A stretch of 64,000 bases of DNA from Anolis sagrei (Eukaryota > Chordata > Lepidosauria > Squamata > Anolidae), in NCBI RefSeq assembly GCF_037176765.1, contig NC_090023.1, forward strand, positions 142,153,366 through 142,217,365. Reading direction: 5' to 3'. The position numbers and the translations under genes were made by a program. Below the pieces are notes generated by a model. It saw nothing but the letters and a program-made list of their open reading frames with translations, was not told the origin of the DNA and ran no database searches. Positions 55,935 to 64,000 of this stretch are shown in pieces (the stretch's first letter is position 1; every line of letters starts with the position of its first letter).

Positions 55935-56090
55935 GTCAATGGAATCATAGAATCTGAGAGTTAACTGGGGTAGTTAGGGCCAGATAGTCCAGTGTCTTCC
56001 ATGCAGCTTCAGATGCAGCTACAAGTTTCCTGAAAGATGCCTACCAGTACAATGTGAATTTTATACAGCTGTGTGGAAGGGGCCAGAAAG
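55935..56090 (-). mobile_element. CR1-like 3' fragment
   Basis: 'aatggaatcatagaatctgag' read on the minus strand is a CR1 tail, followed by about 120 bp of decayed CR1-like text. Confidence 0.35.
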
Positions 56091-56146
56091 AAGAAAATTT
56101 GGAGTAACAAAGAAGCCACTTGGAAAGCAATTCTCACATTCTTGTA

Positions 56147-56702
56147 ATTGGGAAATCAGAAGACGCTTACTTCTTGGGAGGAGAGCAATGTCCAGTCTCG
56201 ACAAAATAGTAAAGAGTAGAGACATCAGACTGGCAACAAAGATCCGCCTAGTCAAAGCCATGGTCTTCCCTGTAGTAACCTACGGATGTGAGAGCTGGAC
56301 CTTAGGGAAGGCTGAGCGAAGGAAGATTGATGCTTTTGAACTGTGGTGCTGGAGGAAAGTTCTGAGAGTGCCTTGGACTGCGAGAAGATCCAACCAGTCC
56401 ATCCTCCAGGAAATAAAGCCCGACTGCTCACTGGAGGGAAAGATACTAGAGACAAAATTGAAATACTTTGGCCACATCATGAGGAGACAGGAAAGCCTAG
56501 AGAAGACAATTATGCTGGGGAAAGTGGAAGGAAAAAGGAAGAGGGGCTGACCAAGGGCAAGATGGATGGATGGCATCCTTGAAGTGACTGGACTGACCTT
56601 GAGGGAGCTGGGGGTGGTGACGGCCGACAGGGAGCTCTGGCGTGGGCTGGTCCATGAGGTCACGAAGAGTCGGAGACGACTGAACGAATGAACAACAACA
56701 AC
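56147..56702 (+). mobile_element. Bov-B (RTE) LINE, 5'-truncated, with one stop
   Basis: The frame from 'EIRRRLLLGRRAMSSLDKI' matches the copy at 23,575-24,276 almost residue for residue. It is interrupted by TGA at 56,548-56,550 where the other copy has CGA (Arg, 'KRGRPRARW'), a change expected of CpG decay. After it the frame continues to TKSRRRLNE and an (AAC)n tail. The truncation point is about 150 bp further in than in the other copy. Confidence 0.9.
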
Positions 56703-57085
56703 AGGTTTTTCAGACTGTGTGGCCATGTTCTAGAAGCATTCTCTCCTGGCATTTTGCCTGCATCTATAGCAGGCATCTTCAGAGGTTGTGAGGTCCTCTA
56801 ACGTTTTGCCTACCACAGATGCAAGCGAAACATCAGGAGATAATGCTTCTAGAACAGTGGTTCTCAACCTGGGGTCCCCAGATGTTTTTGGCCTTCAACT
56901 CCCAGAAATCCTAACAGCTGATAAACTGGCTGGGATTTCTGGGAGTTGAAGGCCAAAAACATCTGGGGACCCCAGGTTGAGAACCACTGTTCTAGAACAT
57001 GGCCATACAGCCTGAAAAACCTAAAACCTAAAACAGTCCAGTGATTTCAGCCATGAAAACCTTCGACAATACATTCTTGATGTCA
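56703..57085. mobile_element. Penelope-like terminal palindrome, split by a MITE
   Basis: The reverse block 56,703-56,805 and the forward block 56,812-57,085 are inverted copies as at 6,499. The forward one is interrupted at 'gcttctagaa' by the hAT MITE. It ends 'aaaaccttcgacaatacatt'. Confidence 0.6.
56855..56989. mobile_element. hAT MITE inside Penelope-like block
   Basis: Ends CAGTGGTTCTCAACCTGGGG and AGGTTGAGAACCACTG, exact TTCTAGAA at 56,847-56,854 and 56,990-56,997. Arms are almost perfectly complementary, the youngest-looking copy of its family here. Confidence 0.9.
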
Positions 57086-57089
57086 AATT

Positions 57090-58340
57090 ATGGCAAACAT
57101 GGAAGTGGCTACTTTGTATGCTTCATGAGATGTTGGGTGGGAACCACTTACACAAAGCTTTACCTAACACAGTAAAAGAACAAAGTCTAAAGTATCATAA
57201 TCGCATTTTAATTGAAAAGTAGAGTTAGGAAGAAAGCTGGGAAACTGGGATCAAATAATGGTAGTAATTAAAATGAGGACGAGCTAATAGATTTTGGACA
57301 ATTGATGAAAATCCCAATTGGTGTCCCCCAAGTGGTAACAGATGCTGATAGGAGGCCAGTCATAAACTCAACATCTAAAGGTAGAAACAAGAGGAATATG
57401 GTAGACCAGTTCCTTGGGCACGTTTTCTCATTAAATTAAAAGATCTTTGGGCCTTCCTGTCATGTACAAAATGAAGTTGCAGCCAGGTTATACAAAGACT
57501 GTATGCCCCCACATTTGCTTGTGAGAAACTTTACATGCCGGTATTATTCCAGTTTCTAATTAAAGGAGCATTGGTAGGAAAGAAGAACTTTGCAATTCCT
57601 CTTGTTCTAAAGCTGGCAACCCTCCCTCACCCCCCCCCCCCCAAAACACACCAGAAAGGAAATAGAAATACTCTGGTTTGAGAAGCCCCCCCCCCCCCTT
57701 AAAATGCAATATGGCTACTTTTCTGTCATTTGTAAACAGGGCTTCTTAAACTTTTTCCCTTTGTTTCCCCTTTTTGTCTGAGAAATGTTTATGTGACCCC
57801 AGGAATCTAGATGTATAAAATATCTCTTCTTCCTTTCCTCAGCTGTCTCCCTTCCTGTTTTGCTCCTTCCGCTTCGCCCATACACTTCTCTCCTCCTTTC
57901 TCACAACCAGCACCCCCTTCCACCTCCACTCACACATGTCTCCTTTTCTTCAACTGTCGCCTCTTCCTCCTCCTCCACTTTTACACTCAACCCACTACAT
58001 GGCTAGCTGTCTCATCCCAGCTGCTTTCCTTCACCTCAGCATCTTAGGCTTGGCTTCTCCTCCTCTTTCAGCAGCAACTGCAGTAGCAGCAGCACCTCCT
58101 ACTCTGCCCTGCCTTGCAGAAGTTTGGGGTATATGGGTGGGCAAGTAAGTCAGTCTCTTCCTTGGGAGGAAGGACTGGAGAAAGTGCCACCAATGTCACA
58201 CATGTTACAGCCTTGCAGTTGTTGCTGTGACTCTTCCAATCTTGTGGCCAAAAGTGTTTGCACCTGCACCATTCACTTATGCAAACCCATTTGGGTCATG
58301 ACCCCAAGTATAAGAAGCTTTGGTTTGAAGGGAGTTTATC
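57090..58340 (-). other. RBP3 intron 2, mostly unassigned
   Basis: Contains C runs at 57,632-57,643 and 57,686-57,698 and a CT-rich strip 57,820-58,060 with chance frames. No exon or named repeat. Confidence 0.4.
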
Positions 58341-58344
58341 CAGC

Positions 58345-58785
58345 CTCATAGTCATTATTACATATTCTCATGCATAAGTCTAATGTATAAGTTCATGTAT
58401 AAGTCTAGAACTTCAGTCAAAAAAATCAACCCCTAAAACCTGGGTCAAAATATCCATGGGCTAATGTGAGTATTGTACTTTAACTCTAACAAAACAAACA
58501 AAAGGAACCACACTCTTCTCAAAACGGAATGGTGAAAAACAAGAGCTTAAACCATGCCAGGGGAACCTAAAAGAAGCACTAATCCCCTCTATACACAGCT
58601 TCTGATATTTTTGAATTCTCAGGTAGAGAAATGGCAATGGAAATGGCTGGCCTCGAGGCAGCTTTCGCCTCTCTTTGGAGTGATCCTCAACCTCTCTATG
58701 CATCATATTAAGATCCATAATTTTGGACTCAAAATTTGCCCCTGACTTATACTTGAGGTTGACTTATACATGAGTATGTATGGTA
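58345..58785. mobile_element. Degraded DNA transposon, relative of 7,283-7,768
   Basis: 'aagtctaatgtataagttc' at the left and 'cttatacttgaggttgactt', 'atacatgagtatgtatggta' at the right resemble the TACCGTATATACT-end element. Confidence 0.4.
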
Positions 58786-58922
58786 GTTGCATACACAGGA
58801 AAGCCCTAGATAAGTTAAACTTTTCAGATAACTTTAAATATACGGATTCCATTTTGAAAATACAATTGCTTTCACACTGTTCCCGATCAATGTGTTTGTC
58901 TCATTTTTGGTCCAGTACTCAC

Positions 58923-59113
58923 CTCATATCTATGATTAATGCATCAGTGTTGACAATTTTATTCCACACATGTTCTACTAGCAACTCAGAGACTTGGGAC
59001 AAAAGGTCACAGTATCCAAACATGTCAAATCGCAGGTAGCCAATATTATTTTCAAACACCTTGGTTTGCAAAGAAAACTTAATGAGTTCTTCTAACATTT
59101 CTGGTGAAGGGAC
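58923..59113 (-). CDS. RBP3: RBP3 exon 2
   Basis: 191 bp, acceptor CAAACTGTTTCAG and donor GTGAGT. It encodes [20 protein letters not shown], then [20 protein letters not shown] and [13 protein letters not shown] to IIDMR, matching human [20 protein letters not shown] and [19 protein letters not shown]. The phase is correct to exon 1 (ends GIVPMQ) and exon 3. Confidence 0.95.
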
Positions 59114-59119
59114 CTGAAA

Positions 59120-59425
59120 CAGTTTGAAAAAACAGCCATGAACTTCCAAGAGCAACAATCCAGTATATGTTGATATTACTGGTCTTACTAAAACAAAACT
59201 GGCATGGTTACAGTAAAATGTTGGACCATCAACTAGAAAGACTTGGGTTTACATCCCACAAACCTCATATTCGGTGACCTTGGATTAGGCCCTGTTTTTC
59301 CAGTACTGTATAACGTTGGTGTAAGAATGATATGGAAACAGATAGATCAATAAATGAAAAGAAAAGCACAGTTTCTTTGTGCTTAGTACCAACTAAATTC
59401 TGCACTCATCAGAAATTGTTAACTA
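59120..59425 (-). other. RBP3 intron 1, nothing recognised
   Basis: No repeat or exon assigned. Confidence 0.4.
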
Positions 59426-59429
59426 TTGA

Positions 59430-60512
59430 TCAAGTTGGACAAATTTATGGCTTCATCTGAACTACTGTGTTCAGTTCTGAACATCTTGCATTTGGAAGGC
59501 TATAGATAGACAGTTGGGGCAGGTTCATATGGGGGCAACTCAGAATAACTGATATGGAGAACAAAATGTTTGAAGAAAAGTTGAATGGGCATTTTAAGCC
59601 TGATGAAAAGGTGGAGAACATAACTGCACTTCTTACATATCTAAAAGACTGTCATAAAAAGGAGGGTCAAAGGTTTGTTTTCTGCTACCCTTTTTAGTTT
59701 ATTTAATAGATGGTGGATTTCAGTTGAACATTAGAACAGATTTCTTGACATTAAGAGCAGTCAGACAAAGGAACCAGTTGGCTAGAGTGGTGGGATCTCT
59801 TTCACTGGGTGCATTTAAAATGAGACTAAGAGGCTCTAGCTCAGTGGTTTCCAACCTTTTCTTTGACCGGGGCCACTTGAACAGGAACCACTTGGACCAG
59901 GGACTACTTTTGTACCAAAAGGATTATAAATCAGTTTTTGGTCAACTTTAGATTCAATTTGGTTATTTGGGGTGCTAATTCAGAAAATTGCATTGGATAG
60001 ACTACATCAGCTCTAGTTTCTAATACAAGCCATATGCCATTTAGTAGTCGCCATCTGCTCGCCCACAGAAAACCATATTTAATAACTTAGAGGTGATGTG
60101 GTCTATCCAATGTAATTTTCTGAATCAGCACCCTAAATAACCTAAAAACGAAGACACCAAGGCGCCCCTGCTTCCTGGTGCCACATGGAACGGCTCTACT
60201 CAGGAGGAGGGGGGAGAAGAAGCAGTAATCAAGAGGCTTGTTGTTGCACCTTTCGTGGAGAATCAGTCTCTCCCCTCCTGGCATCACTGTTGCTTTGGCA
60301 CTATAAGAGGGTTTTATGAGATCAGTTGCTCTTGTTACAACAGTGTAATAAAGGTGAGGCCATGGACCGTATTTTAGTTCTTGAAGACCACTGGTGGTCC
60401 GCAGACCACAGGTTGAGAACCACTGCTCTAGCTGGATTTTCTGCATTGTGTATGGGATTGACCCAATGTCCCATGGAGCTCCTTCCAACTCTATGATTCT
60501 GTGTTTCTTTTA
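59430..60512 (+). mobile_element. CR1 LINE 3' end, split by a hAT
   Basis: 'gtgttcagttctgaacatctt' at 59,468, 'aaagactgtcataaaaagga' and 'gacaaaggaaccagttggct' lead to the hAT. The end 'ccatggagctccttccaact', 'ctatgattctgtg' (the CR1 tail) follows it at 60,470-60,505. Confidence 0.7.
59842..60425. mobile_element. hAT nonautonomous element (CAGTGGTTTCCAACC ends)
   Basis: Ends CAGTGGTTTCCAACCTTTTC and GTTGAGAACCACTG, with exact CTCTAGCT at 59,834-59,841 and 60,426-60,433. Shares the 'cagaaaattgcattggatag' foldback with 27,868-28,346. Confidence 0.88.
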
Positions 60513-60639
60513 AATTTAAAAGGTGGTTTTTAAAATGTTGAATTGGAACTGTTTTAACTTTCTAAATATTTATTTCACAACAAACAGGTTTAAGAAAAGT
60601 GGCCTGCTTTTTGGTGCTGGTGGGTGTGTGTGGGGGGGG

Positions 60640-60655
60640 GGGGGGGAATCTGGAT
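60640..60655. repeat. Poly-G tract
   Basis: A G run following 'tggtgggtgtgtgtg'. Another G run lies at 61,353-61,367. Confidence 0.8.
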
Positions 60656-60959
60656 TTCAAACTCCCATTTTAAGGCTGCAGTAATTAAACTGATTTGCAA
60701 TCTTTTGTCATCTATACTGTCATTGCAAACATTTATACATTTACTTGGGAATTAATGTTATTTAACATAATGTAAACTATGAGCAGACATGCGTGGGATT
60801 AGACTGTAATTCAAAATGACCTTTCTGTGTAGATGAATGAATCATAGGATAGAGATCAAAAGAATCGTCAAAATATTTGAAAATGGGTTTTAAATGTTTT
60901 TTAAATATTGAAAGTCCTCACAAGAAGAATCCTGAATTGATAAGGATTATTGCATTTCA

Positions 60960-61300
60960 GAGCTTATTCTGTGCAAAATTTATAAGTGGTGTTTTTGTGT
61001 CACAAAATAGTATTCTCTGCACAGGAACCAGGGTTTTCTGTATCGAAATTATTACACTGCAGACATACTAATTCCTGCATAGAAAATGCTGTTTTCTGCA
61101 CTTGAAATCCAGTAATTGAGAATTTAGTCTATGTAAAACTCAAAACCAGTAGTTTGCATACAAAAGTACATTTTCTGAACAGGAAATTTTCTGCATATAT
61201 TACTGCATAGAGATATTATTTTCCACATGGAAAATGTTTCCTGTACAGAAAATGTTATTTTTCTACACACACACAAAGGGGAAATGCTGCACAGAAGACA
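60960..61300. repeat. Degenerate tandem repeat (~33-38 bp)
   Basis: The words 'tgcatagaaaatg', 'ttttctgcac', 'ttttctgtac' and 'tacagaaaatgttattttt' recur about eight times with irregular spacing and alternate orientation, as in a decayed short tandem or foldback array. No known family named. Confidence 0.5.
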
Positions 61301-61544
61301 TTCCAAATTACAAAATACTCTTCAAAAACTGTGGTTTTAAAAAGACAACAGTAGGGGGGGGGGGGGGACAAGTCAATATCCTTCCTGAATGGTAGTGCTC
61401 AGAACTGAACACAGGTGAATCCTGGGCAAAGCAGAATTTGGGATGTTTCAAAAAGATGGATTTGATTTGAAATTTCTATTTATTTGCAACCATAAGCCAA
61501 TCATGGATTAAACCCTTACCATTTGAAAAGATGGGGCATGGACC

Positions 61545-61860
61545 TTCAAGTGATTACTTCTATATGGGTTGCTATGAGATTTCTGGGCTGTATGGCCATT
61601 TCCAGAAGCATTCTCTCCTGACGTTTTGCCTGCATCTATGACAGGCATCCTCAGAAGCTGTGAGGTCTGTTGGAAACTAGGCAAGTGGGGTTTATATATC
61701 TGGCAAATGCCCAGGGTGGGAGAAAGAACTTTTCTCTTTTTGAGGCAAGATGCGGGTGAAACGTCAGGAGAGAATGCTTCTGGAACATGACCATACAACT
61801 CGGAAAACTCAAAACAACCCAGTGATTCCGGCACGAAAGCCTTTGACAACACATACTTCT
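61545..61860. mobile_element. Penelope-like terminal palindrome
   Basis: Reverse block from 'gttgctatgagatttctggg' to 'catcctcagaagctgtgagg', then 'aaactaggcaagtggggttt', 'cccagggtgggagaaagaac', and forward block 'atgcgggtgaaacgtcagg' to 'aagcctttgacaacacatac'. Confidence 0.55.
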
Positions 61861-61869
61861 ATGTGTCTC

Positions 61870-62535
61870 TCCCAGTGCACAAACAACCCCTGCCTTCATT
61901 CTTCGTTTGCAGAAGTATTTTTTTAGAGTAGAATAGACCAATAAATAAAAGTAGCTTGAGTATTGCTTTACCCAACCCCCACTGATTCAGTGAATGCACT
62001 CTAGTTGGACTTAAACATTGGATTTCACCTCTGAGAGCTGCAAAAGCAAGAGAGAAAGAAGGGTCTAGTTTCACTCTTGATCTCTGTGAAAGGATTTAGG
62101 TCCTTTATGTAACCTTTCCTTTATTTTCTTGGAGAACTTCCCCTAAATAAGGACCAATATAGCCGTTTTAGAGTCTTCTAAAGCTCTAATAGACATATGA
62201 CAGGGAGAACATTGAAAAGATATCATATTTTCTGACATGAGAATTGTATACAGTACATGCACATTATGTACAGTAATCTGAATAGACATTCTCAGAGAAA
62301 GAGATATCAGTCATCTCCCTCTCTCTGTTAATTTGGTGGTGTTTTCCCATCACTGTTCTCTACAGCCTAACACTATACAAGAGACATGAAACTGTGTGAT
62401 ATTGTTCACTATATTTGCAGTAGCCTTCACAGTTTCAAATCTGGAAGTCTTTCCTAGCTATATTGGAAGATGCTAAAGATTGAACCTGACTAGAAGCATG
62501 CTGCAGAAGACTAAATTAGACAAGACTACTACTGA
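61870..62535 (-). other. RBP3 intron 1, nothing recognised
   Basis: No exon or named repeat. Confidence 0.4.
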
Positions 62536-62551
62536 AGTTAAAAATTAAATA

Positions 62552-62884
62552 AAGGAAAGGTAAAGGTTTTCCTCTGACATTAAGTCTAGTCAGGTCCGAC
62601 TCTGGGGGTTGCTGTTCATCTCCATTTCTAAGCCGAAGAGCCAGCATTGTCCGTAGACACCTCCTAGGTCATGTGGCCAGCATGACTGCATGGAGTGTTG
62701 TTACCTTACCACTGGAGCGGTATCTTTTTATCAACTCACATTTGTATGTTTTCAAACTGCTAGGTTGGCAGAAGCTGGAGCTAACAGCGGGAGCTCACCC
62801 TGCTCCCCAGATTTGAAACATCAACTTTTTGCTCAGCAAGTTCAGCAGTTCAATGGTTTAACCTGCTGCGCTACTGGGAGCTCC
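62552..62884 (-). mobile_element. Sauria-type SINE, full-length
   Basis: Reverse orientation. The tail ('aaaggtaaaggttttcctct', 'gacattaagtctagtcagg') is at the left and the tRNA-like head ('ggtttaacctgctgcgctac', 'tgggagctc') at the right. Flanked by an exact 13-bp duplication TAAAAATTAAATA at 62,539-62,551 and 62,885-62,897. Confidence 0.92.
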
Positions 62885-63218
62885 TAAAAATTAAATAGCA
62901 GCTGCTTTATTCCTAGTGTAGTGATACCTATCACCATGGATTTTGTGCTCAGGACAGGATGTATAGCTTTATTTCCAGTGCAAATAGTAACTTCATGAAG
63001 TTTGTCAGAAACATAGGAGTGGAAAGGTTTACATATTCCTGCTATGGTTGTTCTGCTGCTTGGCAAATTGCTATCTACATTTTTCTTTTTAAAAAGAAAC
63101 ACATTACAATTATCAAAGGCAATCACCTTTGAACAAATCTTGCCAAGGAAATCCCATGATAGGGTTGCCATAAATCATAAATGATTTGAAGGTACACAAT
63201 AACATTAATGCAATAGAT

Positions 63219-63568
63219 CAGGGGTCCTCAAACCCAGGTCACAGTCCCTCAAACTGTTGGAGGGCCGGATTATAATTTGGAGGAAAAAAAACATGAATGA
63301 ATTCCTGTGCACACTGTAGATATCTTATTTCTAGTGCAAAAAAACACTTAAATGCAATACAATAATTAAAATAAAGAACAATTTTAACAAATATAAACTT
63401 ATTAGTATTTCAGTGGGAAGTGTGGGCCTGCTTTTGGCTGAGATAGGATTGTTGTTGTTGTCGTCTGCTTTCAAGTCATTTCAGGCTTAGATTGACCCTG
63501 AGTGAGGGCCGGGTAAATGACCTTGGAGGGCTGTATCCGGCCCCTGGGCCTTAGTTTGAGGACCCCTG
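63219..63568. mobile_element. hAT nonautonomous element (GGGGTCCTCAAAC ends), second copy
   Basis: Ends CAGGGGTCCTCAAACCCAGG and TAGTTTGAGGACCCCTG, exact CAATAGAT at 63,211-63,218 and 63,569-63,576. Inverted relative to 30,357-30,727. Confidence 0.9.
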
Positions 63569-63728
63569 CAATAGATCTCAGATGCACAAATCCTATTTCT
63601 ACCACTTATGCAGGACATAAGCTTATGTATACTTGACCTTTTTCCTGATTAGGGGATATGGAGCTCTCTACTCCTATTTCACAACTCTTCCCGAAAATAA
63701 CTAGTAAGTTAGACTAGTAAAAACTTAC

Positions 63729-64000
63729 CTGCATGGGCACAATTCCTGGGATTCGGCCCTTTGAATGTTCAGGAATATGGGCTATCATCAGATGCCTATC
63801 TCCAGAAAGAGCTTTTAGATCTGCCGCTATTTTCCCAGAAAGTTCAATTTCGCTGTTGATCTTTCGGTAAGTCTCTTTGTTGGCGTAGTCAGCAAATTTG
63901 GCTGCCACTGTAGCCCCTATATCAGCAAAGGCATAGTTGTCAGCCACCAGTTTTCCAACTGCGTTTAAGACACTAGGTATTTTGGTGCGAAAGAGAATAA
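63729..64000 (-). CDS. RBP3: RBP3 exon 1, 3' end
   Basis: The frame is open to the window edge. The visible peptide runs ILFRTKIPSVLNAVGKLVAD, NYAFADIGATVAAKFADYAN to IAADLKALSGDRHLMIAHIP and EHSKGRIPGIVPMQ, then donor GTAAGT at 63,728. This is the start of the last IRBP module (human: LVADYYAF, ADLQVLSGDPHLK, RIPGIVPMQ). The remainder of this very large exon, with signal peptide and earlier modules, lies outside the window. Confidence 0.94.

Larger units (their letters stand above)
53548..64000 (-). other. RBP3: RBP3 (IRBP) gene span, partial
   Basis: Interphotoreceptor retinoid-binding protein is secreted into the matrix between photoreceptors and pigment epithelium, where it carries 11-cis-retinal and all-trans-retinol in the visual cycle. 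The gene has a giant first exon and three small ones. All three small exons and the end of exon 1 are here, in one frame and with GT-AG borders. The visible protein is the second half of the last of the repeated IRBP modules. It is tail-to-tail with PTPN20. Confidence 0.92.

Overview
The window reads as nuclear DNA of a squamate reptile, most likely an iguanian lizard (Anolis-like). This rests on interrupted vertebrate genes plus a repeat mix typical of lizards: Bov-B (RTE), L2 and CR1 LINEs, tRNA-derived Sauria-type SINEs, Penelope-like fragments, and many hAT, Tigger and mariner copies. The species call is inference, because no sequence search was possible.

Three host genes are recognisable. 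(1) MAPK8 (JNK1) lies on the minus strand across about 1-22,950. Its CpG-island promoter is near 22.6-23.2 kb, its start-codon exon is at 16,777-16,938, and five further constitutive or alternative coding steps follow leftwards. The last of these are the mutually exclusive exons 6a (8,998-9,069) and 6b (8,528-8,599). Exons for the kinase C-lobe are not visible and should lie left of the window. (2) PTPN20 lies on the plus strand. Six exons from 42,175 to a stop at 51,116 encode the linker and a complete-looking tyrosine phosphatase domain; its 5' exons are unresolved. (3) RBP3 (IRBP) lies on the minus strand. The last three exons (58,923-59,113, 55,268-55,410, 53,548-53,864) and the 3' end of the large exon 1 (63,729-64,000) are present, and the rest lies to the right. 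PTPN20 and RBP3 are convergent, 2.4 kb apart stop to stop.

Layout: 1-9 kb is MAPK8 intron with CR1 relics and a G-tract MITE. 9-13 kb holds the alternative exons and an unclassified retroelement-like fossil. 13-17 kb holds the MAPK8 kinase N-lobe and activation-loop exons. 17-22.6 kb is the first MAPK8 intron, full of Tigger, hAT and Penelope-like pieces. 22.6-23.4 kb is the promoter. 23.4-42 kb is almost entirely transposons, including nested LINEs, a tandem-repeat hAT interior, a mariner, long foldbacks and a nearly intact 4.9-kb L2 LINE. 42-51 kb is PTPN20. 51-53.5 kb is the intergenic gap. 53.5-64 kb is RBP3 with large repeat-filled introns.

No wholly new system was found. The most notable signals are a family of poly-G-bearing hAT MITEs (three copies, each with an exact 8-bp target duplication), the L2 with one in-frame stop and a tandem CpG-rich 5' region, a hAT whose ends look like a family known from mammals and whose interior has become a ~136-bp tandem repeat, the conserved MAPK8 6a/6b pair, and the apparent absence of FRMPD2 between MAPK8 and PTPN20.
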